From Oryzias latipes (Eukaryota; Chordata; Actinopteri; Beloniformes; Adrianichthyidae): 64,000 nucleotides of DNA. Numbering within the stretch: position 1 is the stretch's first letter; every line of letters starts with the position of its first letter. This document shows positions 34,154 through 45,074 of this stretch, piece after piece. Location: positions 14,723,261 through 14,787,260 of the forward strand of contig NC_019866.2 in the NCBI RefSeq assembly GCF_002234675.1. Reading direction: 5' to 3'. Position numbers and translations under genes: made by a program. Below the pieces are notes generated by a model. That model ran no database searches. It worked only from the letters and a program-made list of their open reading frames with translations, and was not told the origin of the DNA.

Positions 34154-34637
34154 GGTCCCATGGAATATTCAGACCGACCCAAACGCTGGAACCCAGAAGA
34201 ACACTTGGAGACGGGAGGTAAGTTAAGGTGGTTTAATTCACAGGAGGTGAGTATAGAACTAGATTCTTGATGCGGCGTGGCGGCTGACTGGAGGTTTGTG
34301 GCAGGATGAATCAGAGAGCGTGACTTCGGCTGAGTCCGAGGAGAAGGATGAGGAGCGAGAGCAGAGGACGGCGACCCGAGGTTCCCTTGTGATGAAGACG
34401 GTTCCTGAGAGCGGAGCAGAGAGGAACAGTTAGCGAGGCTGAGATCAGACAAGGTACAAAGCATGAGCTGGCCAGACATAAGCACCGTGGGAGTAACAAC
34501 GAACTGGCACCGAAGAAAGGTCCTGGATCTCCTTAAGAAGGCGGGGAAGATGATGAGGTAAGTGGGACCAGCTGGTCGCATCCAAGGCAGAGCAGGAAGG
34601 GGGGAGGAGGCAGGTAGCTGACCGAGGCACCATGTCA
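34148..34637 (-). repeat. Gypsy 5' LTR (right copy)
   Basis: 490 bp, near-identical to 29317-29806. On the element's own strand this is the 5' LTR, carrying the promoter, and the gag ATG overlaps its last six bases. Confidence 0.92.
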
Positions 34638-34642
34638 AACAT

Positions 34643-37560
34643 TTGACACACAGACTTAAACTCCTTTTCCTGCTGAGTTTTATAAAATAATTCTGGGAAC
34701 AACTGGCACCAACATTTTATAAAACGGTCACATCTATCAATGAAAGCCAATCACTACCACCTAACATGAACTCAGCCAACATAATCCTTCTTCTAAAACC
34801 AGACAAAGATCCCAATAGTCCTTCAAGCTATCGCCCAATTTCTCTAATCAATGCAGATGTAAAAATTATCTGCAAAGCACTAACACAGAGAATAGAAAAA
34901 ATCACTCCTCACATAATTGATTTCAACCAAACTGGATTCATCAAAGGCAGACACTCGGATGACAATCTCCGAAGACTTGTTAATATAATAGACTTTGCCA
35001 CCATTAAAAAGCAGGAAATGACCATATGGATGCTGAAAAAACTTTTGACAGAGTAAACTGGAAGTTCCTTATTGCTGCCCTCCATAAATTTGGTTTTGGA
35101 GAATCATTCATCAAATGGATAAAAATATTATATCACAACCCCAATGCATCAGTTAGAACTAATAAACAGACTTCCAACAGATTTTTTCTTGGAAGAGGAA
35201 CCAGACAGGGTTGCCCACTCTCTCCTTCTCTTTTTGCTATATTTATTGAGCCTCTAGCAGCAGCAATAAGACAGAATGAGAGCATTATAGGAATAAAAAC
35301 CAAACACAGCCATCATAAAATTAGTCTCTATGCAGATGACATATTACTGTTTTAAGTGATTTACATTCTGTAAATGAAACAGCAACAATCATTGATGAAT
35401 TCTCCTCTATATCAGACTATTCCATTAATTGGAATAAGTCTGTTTTATTACCACTGAACAGTAATGCAGAGCAAAGACTCACAAAACCAGTTAAATCAGG
35501 AAATATCAAATATCTAGGTATCAACTTTTCCCCAAAACTATCAGAACTGGTGCAGCTAAACCACACCCCATTACTGAAAGACATACAGGACGATCTAACA
35601 CGCTGGACCAACCTGCCTCTGTCCCTTATGGGCAAGGTAGCCACGGTAAAAATGAAAATCTTACCCAAAGTTAATTATCTATTCTCAATGATTCCCACAC
35701 AACCGCCATTAAAATGGTTCAAAACATTAGACTCATCCATATCAAACTTTTTATGGAACAATAAACCTGCAAGAATCAGTCTAAAAACTTTAAAATCTGC
35801 AACAAGCTGTGGAGGATTAGAATTACCTAACTTCCACAATTACTTTCTTGCAAATAGATTACAATACATCTTAAAATGGTTAAAAAATAATCCAGAAACC
35901 AACTCATGGTTAGACTTGGAACAGGCGTTATGTGGAAAGATCAACCTGTCAGATCTTCCATTTATTAGCCAAACGGTAAAAAACAGGATTGTTTCAAAAG
36001 TATTAATATAAATGCCACTTTAACAGCCTGGTGGGAATTTCTCAAAATATCAAAATCATCAATTCAACCATGCAAAATGACACCCATCTGGAACAACCCA
36101 GACATCCTTATAAACAAAAACATGATCCACTTCCCATCTTGGCAAGCAGGGGGCATAAAACAACTAGAGCACATAATTATTGATAGAAGATTCATAGCTC
36201 CCCAGGAACTTCAAGACAAACATGGAATAAATAACTTCTTGGAATATCAGCAACTTAAATCAATTATTACTAAAAAGTTTAAATACAGAGACAACGATTT
36301 AAAACCACCAGATGTAGTTACCACTCTGATTAATTTCTCAATGAATAAAACTCTCTCCAAAATATACAAACTTTTATGTAATTTAGATAATAATACTTCA
36401 CTTCCAATAACAAAATGGGATGCAGATTTGAGCATCAGCACAGATGGAAACTTCTGGTCAGAACTTTGTCTAAACACATTTAAACTGACAAAAAGTCCAA
36501 ATCTGCAGCTAATCCATTTCAAAACTCTTCACAGAATTTACTACACTGGACAGAGGATGTTCAAGATGGGTCTCAGCAACTCAGACATTTGTCAGCACTG
36601 TGACAGTAATCTACCCGACAGTTACATGCACGCACTGTGGTTCTGCACACATGTCCAGGCTCTCTGGCAGCAGGTATGTGCCGATCTATCAGTCTGGCTT
36701 AAAGTTTCAATCACGGCTTCACCGTCACTTTGTGTGCTTGGTGAAATGAGTGCCATTGATGTAGAAGGAGGATTAGGCTCTATCATTTTCATAAATCTTT
36801 GTTTTGCTGTAAAAACGATTTTAATAAATTGGAAAAACAAGAAAAATATAAATATAAGTCAACACAGAAATCTGCTGCTTGATCATATCAGCTTGGAAAA
36901 GATGTCAGCCCAAAGTTCAAGTAACTTTGAAAGAATTCAGTCTCTGGTCTCCCATAGCTAACTCCATGACTTAGGGGGTGGGGGGGCCTGGTCGTCACTG
37001 CTCCTTGCCCTACTGCCGTGGTTCGGGGTGGGGGTCGGGGCCTCCGGTGCCTGGTGGGGGCTCCGTTGGTCGGGGGGTCGGGTCCGGTGCCGGGATGGGG
37101 CGGGCTGGGACCCTGCGTGGTCCTCTGGGCTTGGGTGTGGGGGTGCGTGGTGGGGGGGTGGGGTGGTGGTCTGGCTTGGCTTGGGGGGGTGGTCCCTTTG
37201 CCTGTGCTGGGGGTGGTTGGCGGGGGGCCTGCTCGGGGGGGGGGGGCAGCGGCCCTGGATGGGATGCCCATCTGCACCTGGGGCTGGGATCGCCCCTTCC
37301 CTGGCTCTGGGACGGGGCGGGACAACCCTCTCGGGGCCCCCGGTCTCTCTGGGTGTCATCAGCTTCAGCTGCGGGGTCTGGGGTGGGGTGGGGTGGGGGT
37401 GCTTGTCGGCCCTGTCCTGTGGGGGGGCGTTCTGGGGGGGAGGGGGGGCCCGCTATTGGTACAGGGCGGGGGAGGGGTTGACGGGTCGGGGTCTCCGCTG
37501 AGGCAATCGGCGGTTGGCTGCCTTGGTCCCGTCGAGGCCTGACCAGAGCTCTTCTAGGGC
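34643..37560 (+). mobile_element. L1-like LINE, 5' truncated
   Basis: The coding remnant starts just right of the Gypsy insertion with sequence resembling the RT N-terminal FYKxFWEQLAP block. It runs to a stop at 36959-36961 and is followed by a G-rich 3' UTR (36962 to about 37540). The same type of UTR is found at 23440. The element is 5' truncated, as is usual for LINEs, and no clear poly(A) or target-site duplication was found. Confidence 0.75.
34660..36961 (+). pseudogene. L1-like ORF2 (reverse transcriptase and C-terminus), frameshifted
   Basis: RT motifs occur in order: LLKPDKDPNSPSSYRPISL, TGFIKGRHSDDNLRR, DAEKTFDRVNW, GTRQGCPLSPSLFAIFIEPL and YADDILLF (catalytic Asp pair). The C-terminal part follows, with KYLGINFSP, a Trp/Leu-rich region and a Cys/His motif CQHCDSNLPDSYMHALWFC. 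Frame changes occur near 35030 and 35355 and between 36011 and 36077. The SPSLFAIFIEPL block supports the L1 clade rather than RTE or CR1. Confidence 0.85.
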
Positions 37561-37761
37561 CGGCGTTTGGGGGTGGGGCGGGGGGATGCCCGGAACAGAC
37601 GTGGAAGTCAGACGCGGAAGTCAGACACATCACGAGTTCAAAAATCGGAACTTTTGCAGTCAGCAATCTCGCTACGCTGGACCCCGGTGGTGGAACTCAT
37701 TACACCGGGCAGCAGAGATTACACCTCTCCTTATATTTTAGAAAAGGTAACAGGTAATAGG

Positions 37762-38332
37762 TAACATGAGCAGACCCAAACGCTGAAACCGAAAACGACA
37801 GACACTGGAAGTGGTGAGAATGGACTTAATCTTTGACAAGACTTTGCTAGTTTGGAGCCTAGTGGCGAAGAAGTCACCAGAGCAGTAGAGGACAGATGCA
37901 GAGGAGGATTCTTGGAGCCGAGCTGGAGCGCCGTTTAGGAGGTAACAGGAGCTTGATTTGCGAGGAACGGGCTTAATGGCAGAATGGAGTTAGAGTGCTG
38001 GAATTTCAAGGAGCTGGAATACGGACTTGAGGTTGATTGACTTGTGGCTGGACACAGGTCGGCGTGGATGGATGGGAGAATTCTGTAGGCAGATTGAGAG
38101 CTTGGATCAGGCAAGAGCAGGGAATGAACAAGAGCGTGAATAATCAAAACAAGAGCTTAGGGAAGACCAAGTAAGCACCATAGAGGGCAAACGAACTGGC
38201 GATGAGTACTGGTCCGGAGTCACCTTAAATACAGGTGCAGGTGATGAGGTGAATGCCGACAGCTGGGTCCAATCAAGGAGGAAGTAGAGAAGGGCGGGGG
38301 GGCTGGAGAGGTCTCCCGGGGGTACCATGACA
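37762..38332 (+). mobile_element. Solo Gypsy-type LTR
   Basis: Starts near TAACATGAGCAGACCCAAAC and ends GGGGGTACCATGACA, sharing 'CAGACCCAAACGCTG' and the CCATGACA terminus with the other LTRs. No target-site duplication could be matched and the left boundary is approximate. Confidence 0.6.
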
Positions 38333-38933
38333 CCCTAATTTTATTCTTGTCATTATTTTTCTCTCGAGTCACAGCCCTTCAAACAGTGTCACAGAGACGG
38401 AAACAAAACAGAAGGGGCCATCATTCAGACACAGCCCCCCCTGCAGGAGTAAACTTCACTCAGACATGGAGACGTGATTACCAACGCTTTTATAGAACTC
38501 TTCAAAAGAAATAAATCTGATCTCTAAATATCATCCATGTCTTTCATGCAATGTGAATGAATCACACAGACACCGTTCCATATAGCCATCAGGCTGAAAA
38601 CATTTGACACTAGCTCCTCCCACACGTGTCTGGGGCGTCAAGCTATTATTACAGTTTTGGACTGGCATTGAGTAGTGAATATGTCGCGCGGTAAAAGAGA
38701 GGCGGGTGACGTGAATGTGAACGTAACATTAGAGTATATTTTAGAGCAGAATCCAAATTCTTCCACTACCCCGATGGCTTCACCTTACCCCTAGATTAGC
38801 CCACCAAACAGAGAGTTATAGAAAAAGAGTGTCTTTAAATCTGGACGTTACTCCCACTCGATGACGTCATCGATAGTTGCTGGTCGACTATGCTAGATCG
38901 GAGCTGCTTGCGCTCAGAAATACATAACTAAAT
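38333..38933. other. Intergenic, nothing recognised
   Basis: No gene or repeat boundary was supported. It includes a short palindrome GATGACGTCATC near 38861. Confidence 0.4.
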
Positions 38934-39090
38934 CCTTCCTTGTCCCATCAGGGGTCACCACAGCGAATCAGCCACTACACCGCGGAAGATTTGCATTGTA
39001 ATCTTGGCAATGTTTTACGCCGGATGCCCTTCCTGATGCAACCCTCTCAAATCAACCGGGCTTGGGACCGGCACAAGCTAAACCGGCTCC
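38934..39090 (-). mobile_element. tRNA-derived SINE (copy 2, internally deleted)
   Basis: Same family as 818-1047. It is flanked by a perfect 19-bp target-site duplication CAGAAATACATAACTAAAT (38915-38933 and 39091-39109). The tRNA B-box part is missing: the head GAGCCGGTTTAGCTTGTGCC jumps straight to the body, so this copy is shorter by about 70 bp. Confidence 0.85.
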
Positions 39091-39227
39091 CAGAAATACA
39101 TAACTAAATAAGTTTTATAATTGTAAAAAGCCATGCTATAACTGGCCCAACTCATGACTCCACCACCTCCTTGCTGTCTTAGCAGCATCGTTGGGATATG
39201 GTGGCCATCCCCCAACCACCCAATACT

Positions 39228-39479
39228 TCATCCATTTGGACCATCTAGGGTTGCACAGCACTCATCAGTTAACAAGACTGTTTGAAAATGAGTCTTCATG
39301 TACGTCTGGGCCCACTGCAGCTGTTTCTGCTTGTAAGTGTTGATCAGGGGAGGGTGAATAGAGGGTTTATGTATAAATGCAAGCCTTTGGAGGATCCTAC
39401 ACCTTGATGTTGGTGGGACTCCAGAGACACCAGCAGCTTCATATATGTGCTTGCTGTTTTGTAATAGTATTTTAGCATC
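39228..39479 (-). pseudogene. Tc1/mariner transposase fragment
   Basis: The minus strand encodes a stretch ending HFQTVLLTDECCATLDGPNG, which matches the first catalytic Asp region (F-T-D-E) of Tc1-like transposases, preceded by SIHPPLINTYKQKQLQWAQ. The frame is interrupted by the TIR element that begins at 39480; a possible continuation lies beyond 41079. Confidence 0.7.
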
Positions 39480-41078
39480 TACTGTAATTTCCGGACTATA
39501 AGCCGCTACTTTTTTCCTGCGCTTACAGCCCTGCGGCTTATTCAGTGACACGGCTAATTTATGGATTTAATTGGCGGCCGCCATGTACGTATTTTCGGAC
39601 TCAGTGAAAGGTTTGAATTCTCTATCTACCAAAAAGCACAAGTCATTTGTTTTTCAACACACCTCTAAACAGTCAAACAGCATGGACGTCACTTCAGGTC
39701 TTAGACACTTCAGTCATGGTTCAACAAAACGAAACACACATGCCCGGCCGCATCCCAGAATCCTTTGGTGCCATTAGACCCAACGTGCACGTGATCGCTG
39801 CTACAATATGATGAAGCTTTCAAGTTAAAAGCAATCGTTAAAAGCAGCGTGAAAAAATCCACCATCACCAATGGGTTTGGAAAAGCTGGTCAGCTGCGTG
39901 AAGGAGAGAACAGCGCATGGAGTGAATTTACCTCTGAGTCACAGTGACTCGGCTGGCTGCACGTAAATATGTGGGAATAACATCAGCCTTTATTTTGTCG
40001 GGACACGACTGGAAACACAAATCGACGTGATCGTTTTCATGGTTTCTAAGGACTGAGCGGAATTTTGCATTGAAAAGCTCACACCGACCCACAGCCGCCA
40101 TGTGAGCTGGAGACATGTTATGCTGCTAGTTCACATAGAGCTGCGGGGCCGATGGCAGTCTGATGGCTCCCACACGTAACAACGTATCCGCCCCTCATCC
40201 ACAAAACGTTCAGTATTAAGTCCTATTGCTCTGCACAGAAACGATTTGCTCCGTCCAGCGCAGAATGGGGACGAAGCGTACTTCCCTGGCCAGGGGTGTC
40301 GGAGAAAATAGGAAGGGGAGACAAGGAGCGCGCGGGGCGAGCGCGGAGCGCAGAGGCGTCCGCGGAGCAACAGTGTTTGTTGTGGAAGGAAACTTCTGAC
40401 GCACACGCTGCGCTGAGGCACTGGTATCGCGCTGAGGCGCGCGCTTTTCAGTCCCCGCTGCTTTATTTTACTGGTGTGTTTTTTTAACCAGCCCTGTTAC
40501 TCCCATAACGCTGCCGCGACACAAGCGGAAGGAGAGCTGTTCCCGTTCACCCCTCCATGCACTGCTGATACTTGCTCATTCTTAAACACGTACAACAGTG
40601 TGGCGAGCCGGTTGTTGGCCCCGCCTTTAGCCCCTAAGACTCATGGGAAATGGGGAATCGCGGATATAAATTTCCTCATCATAACTGAGGGATGTAATGT
40701 TGACTATATGGTTACTGTTTTTAATTTTATGTATGATACCTAGATTGTCAATAAGTAAAAAAAAACTAAAAAACTAAAATAAAATAAAATAAAAACATAA
40801 CTGAGGAACTTGTGAACAGAACAGAGGTCCATGCTGTTTTGCAGATGTAGGTGTTCTCAAAGACATGAGGCTGAGGCAAAGCTGACTCCACCCACAGTGT
40901 GCTAATGAATCATACTTACTCTGGGAGTCAGGATGTGATTTGTCATGAGGACAATGTTGCCTGATACATGCGGCTTGTACTCCGACGCGGCTTGTGTGTG
41001 TATAAAAGTAGTTAAACACGTGAAAATGGGTGGGTGCGGCTAGTATTCGGGTGCGTTTATAGTCTGGAATTTATGGTA
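39480..41078. mobile_element. TIR transposon inserted in the Tc1 fragment
   Basis: Left end TACTGTAATTTCCGGACTAT and right end ATAGTCTGGAATTTATGGTA are imperfect inverted repeats bounded by TA. Inside, near 39810, one + strand frame reads DEAFKLKAIVKSS, similar to the start of a pogo/CENP-B-type helix-turn-helix transposase, but there is no long ORF. Likely a decayed Tc1/mariner-pogo relative; the superfamily is uncertain. Confidence 0.6.
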
Positions 41079-41089
41079 CTCTCTTAATG

Positions 41090-42825
41090 GGATGCATTTG
41101 TCTGACTGAAACTTTCCTCAGCCTTCCTTTATCTGCATCAACTTGTATCAAATCCACTTCTTGTGAAAAATGATTAACGTAAAAAATAGCAAGATTTAAG
41201 TACTATTGATTTGGACTTCATGAAGCAATGGTCCTTTAGTCTATGGTTCATGTCTCCATATTGTCTATTCATTTCTAATATCCCAATGGTATGGTATCCC
41301 AATTATGGATACCATAATTGGCCATTGTTACTTATACCATGGTCCAGGTAAATACTCAATTCTGATTGGCTGCTAGTAATAATCCACAGGGATAATACAC
41401 ACCTAAAAAAGAAGTTCCGGTCACATAGCTTAAATTTTCAAAATCACTGTGCTGGATTCTTTAAAACAAACCTTTACGCGCCTCACAGCCTAACAAGAAG
41501 TCTGCTTTGTGTGAAAAAAGCAATCGTTCAAAACGTTCAGAAAAGAACGAAAAAAGGTTCTGAACAATCCAATAACTCAAAAAACCGAGACACAAATTTG
41601 ATTTGATTGAACATTTTAGGAAAGATTAAGGAAGAGCTTGAGTCAGCTGGAGTCATGAAAATGCGGCACACCAAGTATCAAACAGTCAAACAGGAAAAAA
41701 AAACTATTTAAGCTTGAAAAGACAACAAGATCGAAGTACCAAGTACCAGTAATGCTTGGGACAATTGACTGCATCTGATTTTGTTGCCAAACTTTGGAGT
41801 TTTTTTGCACAAGTGAACGACCCTGAGAGTATTTCGGGCAGGCAACTCGAGCAAATGTGACCCAGTCCACTTGGATATGTGGTCCTGAATCCGATACCTA
41901 TCAGATCTTTTGAAATGCAACCTCCGTCTAAACGGCCAGGCCACATGTTTCCGATCCGTATGTCATTGATACGCTACAAACGACATAATTATGCATTAAA
42001 GTAGGCAGGAACGAGAACATAAACATTAACCATGGTGGACGATGCTGCTGAGACCAGTCAGTGGAAGGGAAGCGAGGTCACCAATTTGATTAATATTTGA
42101 GGTGACAGCTCTATTCAGGCCAAACTCGAAATGGCTGAGTGTGGTGTTGAACCTTTACCGCGATTACTTTGTTTCCTTTCCGACCGTGGTCAGAAGTGCG
42201 GGGAACAGAAGGCGGATTCTCCTACGGGGTTCACTTCCCTGTTCGGACCCTCAGATTCTCCAGAGCGGGTTAATAAAGAGTCAATGGCATTTATTCTGGG
42301 GGAAACCTTCTTTTATTATCATCCTCCTTCCTCCGTAACACACAACATGAATGCGCACCCCCACTTCTGGGTCATTTCAACCGTTCGCATTTAATTGGAA
42401 ATGTGAATGGCCTTTTAATAAAATCTAATTAAAAAAAAAAAATCTGAATTGAGCACTAAGCCCTGCAGTGTGAACGTAGCCTTAGAGAAGCATCTAAAGC
42501 AGTGATCAATTGTCTTGGGGGGACAGACCAGCTAACACCCACTGTTCTTCATATCATAGTTTGGACATTTTTCTGCTCAATAGTTCTGCACAGACGTTAC
42601 AGCATGATATTAACTATATCAGGTCTATCTGGTGTGAGTCCACACAGAAGGAAGTAGAGTTGACAGTGAGACCCACAAAGAGGAAGTGTGCTTCAACTGT
42701 TTCCATGGAGATCTAATTTTATGTGACTGAGACAGGAAAGACAGTTCTCACGGGATTAGGGTATTAAATAGAAGAATGTGGACATTTTTCGCAGTAAACA
42801 TTTTTATTTTCATTGATGTTAACAA
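41090..42825. other. Unassigned sequence upstream of the JH cluster
   Basis: Contains short unrecognised ORFs (for example near 41704-41946 on - and 42102-42338 on +) with no protein signature I can name. No RSS was found before the ones of JH1. Confidence 0.45.
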
Positions 42826-42864
42826 ACTTAATATTTTATCATCCAAATGTAGAATATCACTGTG

Positions 42865-42908
42865 ACAGCTATATTGACTATTGAGGGACACCAGTTACAT
42901 AAGTTCTG
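42865..42908 (+). pseudogene. JH1 pseudogene
   Basis: A consensus heptamer CACTGTG (42858-42864) and a strong GTAAGT donor at 42909 frame a J-like segment reading YIDY then a stop. The conserved Trp codon of the W-G-x-G motif is TGA, two codons of GKG are missing, and a second stop (TAA) follows. No 23-RSS nonamer was found at the right distance. It is not usable in a productive rearrangement. Confidence 0.85.
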
Positions 42909-43122
42909 GTAAGTCATGATCTAGAATATTTAGTTTTCAAAAATGTATTTATTAATAAATCTATGTATTTGTTAATTCAATTTACTGCAATAACAAAATT
43001 AAGATCTCCAGTTTAATATTGGTGATGGTTTAAAGTTTTCTGACAAAGTATTATCATTAACTGTAAGACAAAGGTGTGAGAGACATTTTTGTACTGAAGT
43101 GTTGTTGAAATTTATCACTGTG

Positions 43123-43173
43123 ACTATTACTTTGACTACTGGGGAAAAGGAACAACGGTGACTGTAACACCAG
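43123..43173 (+). CDS. JH segment JH2, apparently functional
   Basis: Reads YYFDYWGKGTTVTVTP plus one base, followed by a GTAAAA donor, so splicing to C-mu1 is phase 1. RSS: heptamer CACTGTG (43116-43122), 23-bp spacer, nonamer CATTTTTGT (43084-43092). The WGxG motif that forms the J beta-bulge is intact. Confidence 0.92.
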
Positions 43174-43449
43174 GTAAAAATCAAAGATTTTGATACATAT
43201 TTTGAATTTGTGACTTTTTAACTTTGTATTTTAGAACATTTAGAACTCAGAGGGCACAAGAATTAGTTTAAAAAAAACTGTAGATCTCAAGTATTACTGA
43301 TCCCGTCTGATAGAATCTGTCAAAACAGGTATACATTTTTCTTAAAACTATGAATTTAACCTTGTTAAAAGACATCTTCTGAGAAATATTGGTATTAATG
43401 ATGGATTAGAAGTTATTGTATGTCAGATATGTTGGGATGTTACACTGTG

Positions 43450-43500
43450 ACAATGCTTTTGACTACTGGGGTAAAGGCACAACAGTCACGGTTACTTCAG
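43450..43500 (+). CDS. JH segment JH3, apparently functional
   Basis: Reads NAFDYWGKGTTVTVTS plus one base, then a GTAAAA donor. RSS: heptamer CACTGTG (43443-43449), 23-bp spacer, nonamer AGTTATTGT (43411-43419). Confidence 0.92.
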
Positions 43501-43689
43501 GTAAAAAACAATTATTTTCTACTGATCAGATTGAAATTGAAAAACTGCATTTAACTTTTTTTAATAACAGTTAATTTTTGTACTAAACTACTAACTGGTC
43601 AATGATAGACCTGAACAATAATGTGTCTTGGGTCTGTAGAAAACTGAACAGGTTTTAGCATGGAGTAGTTGATAGTTTGTTTTACCGTG

Positions 43690-43740
43690 ACTACGCTTTT
43701 GACTACTGGGGTAAAGGCACCACGGTCACCGTCACTTCAG
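43690..43740 (+). CDS. JH segment JH4, weak RSS
   Basis: Reads YAFDYWGKGTTVTVTS plus one base, then GTAAGA. RSS: heptamer TACCGTG (43683-43689, two mismatches to CACTGTG including the critical first base), 23-bp spacer, nonamer GGTTTTAGC (43651-43659). Coding is intact, but recombination efficiency is probably low. Confidence 0.88.
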
Positions 43741-44026
43741 GTAAGACCAATAATCATTTATGATTTAACATTAGTAGTTTAACAATATTTTGCTTTTAAA
43801 TGTTTGTCTCCACAAACAACTGGCTGTCAATAGGTCAAAAAATATATTTTTATTACTTAAGCGTTTGTGAACATTTACAGTGTTCTTCTGAATCAAAAAT
43901 GAATATTTAGCAGGGTTTTTTTGGGGGGGCTTTGAATTCTCTACAAATTAAAGTTTCCAAAGAGAAAATCAGTAAAACATAGCAAAGAGGTTTTTGTTGG
44001 GGAAGTCACAGACTTGTTTTACTGTG

Positions 44027-44080
44027 ATAACTGGGCTTTTGACTATTGGGGAAAAGGCACAACGGTGACGGTTTCTGCAG
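44027..44080 (+). CDS. JH segment JH5
   Basis: Reads NWAFDYWGKGTTVTVSA plus one base, then GTAAGA. RSS: perfect nonamer GGTTTTTGT (43989-43997), 22-bp spacer, heptamer TACTGTG (44020-44026) with the first base mutated. Confidence 0.9.
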
Positions 44081-44326
44081 GTAAGATTTTTCTGTTTTCT
44101 TTAGAATGTGGATTAGGATTAATTTAAATTGTAAAAGTTATTTTATGATTTGTTCTAAAGCTTGTAAATATTTCAATTTTTAGAGAATGTTTTTGCCTAA
44201 AATCGAATTTATTGATGTTTTTAAAGTGTGTAAAAGTTTACTTTAAAAAGAGTAGCAGTGCGAATGAGAATGAATCGTAGTCACAATGAGTTTCTACACT
44301 AAGAGTCCAGTAGATTCAGCACTATG

Positions 44327-44382
44327 TAGCTGGTATGCTTTTGACTATTGGGGAAAAGGCACAGTGGTAACAATAACATCAG
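44327..44382 (+). CDS. JH segment JH6
   Basis: Reads SWYAFDYWGKGTVVTITS plus one base, then GTAAGA. Heptamer CACTATG (44320-44326). The nonamer candidate AGTTTCTAC (44289-44297, 22-bp spacer) is poor. Confidence 0.87.
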
Positions 44383-44681
44383 GTAAGACCTTTTCTTTTA
44401 TAAATATAAAACATTATGTACTTTAAAAATGTAATATCAAATTGTGTAAAATTGCCCGTTTTTTCCCGAAAATAAAATCTTTTTTTACTGTGATTTAAAA
44501 TATAGTACAATTTACATTGGTATAAAAGTTTTAATTAAGATCCATAACAATATTTTACTGTTGATTTGAATTGTTTAGATTTTAATTTTTAGAATAATGA
44601 TAGTTTAGTCTTAAAGAAACTATTCAGTCATTATTGGTAGTGACCTTTTTACACTGAGAGTCAAGCAGATTGAGCACTGTG

Positions 44682-44737
44682 TTACTACGGAGCTTTTGAC
44701 TATTGGGGAAAAGGTACAATGGTGACTGTTTCTTCAG
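44682..44737 (+). CDS. JH segment JH7, apparently functional
   Basis: Reads YYGAFDYWGKGTMVTVSS plus one base, then GTAAGA. Heptamer CACTGTG (44675-44681). The nonamer CCTTTTTAC (44644-44652, 22-bp spacer) keeps the T core only. It is the parent or sister of the adjacent defective JH8. Confidence 0.9.
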
Positions 44738-45030
44738 GTAAGATCTATTTAAAATGTGCTGCCAGCCCAATATTACACTTTATAATTCTGATTTATTTGA
44801 TTTTGTATATTTTTGTTTTAAAGAGTTTTAGAGTAAACAGATTCTGAGTATTCTTATTGTCATACAGAAATGAATTTCTGCTTAAAATGATACACACTAA
44901 ATTTTTTAATGCATTTTAGAGAAAGAGATAGATTTTTCTTAAAATATGATTTTAATGATTGATGAATGCTGCAGTCACCATTAGTAGAGTTGCCTTTTTA
45001 CTCTGAGAGTCAAGCAGATTGAGCACTGTG

Positions 45031-45074
45031 TTACTATGAAGCTTTTGACTATTGGGGAAAAGGTACAATGGTGA
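45031..45074 (+). pseudogene. JH8, 3' end deleted
   Basis: A copy of JH7 with an intact RSS (nonamer CCTTTTTAC 44993-45001, 22-bp spacer, heptamer CACTGTG 45024-45030) that reads YYEAFDYWGKGTM. After GGTGA the next 16 bases present in JH7, including the TVSS codons and the splice donor, are missing. The deletion creates GTGAGA directly after ATG (45072-45074), which could serve as a cryptic donor, but in phase 0 whereas C-mu1 needs phase 1. It can recombine but should not give an in-frame heavy chain. Confidence 0.85.

Larger units (their letters stand above)
29317..34637 (-). mobile_element. Full-length Gypsy (chromovirus, Sushi-type) LTR retrotransposon
   Basis: Two 490-bp LTRs (29317-29806 and 34148-34637) differ at only about three positions. 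They are flanked by a perfect 5-bp target-site duplication AACAT (29312-29316 and 34638-34642). The element is inverted relative to the Ig genes. A polypurine tract, read on the minus strand, lies beside the left LTR at about 29810-29819. Order on the minus strand is gag, protease, RT, RNase H, integrase, chromodomain: the Gypsy order with a chromovirus C-terminus. Two frameshifts in the RNase H region make this copy non-autonomous. Confidence 0.95.

Noticed and set aside
36888..37666. Open frames of 130-218 codons on both strands
   Set aside because: Same G-rich 3' UTR after the L1-like ORF; compositional artefacts.
41643..42394. Overlapping frames upstream of the JH cluster as a possible gene
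   Set aside because: Frames lie on both strands with no recognisable motif or splice structure; left as unassigned.
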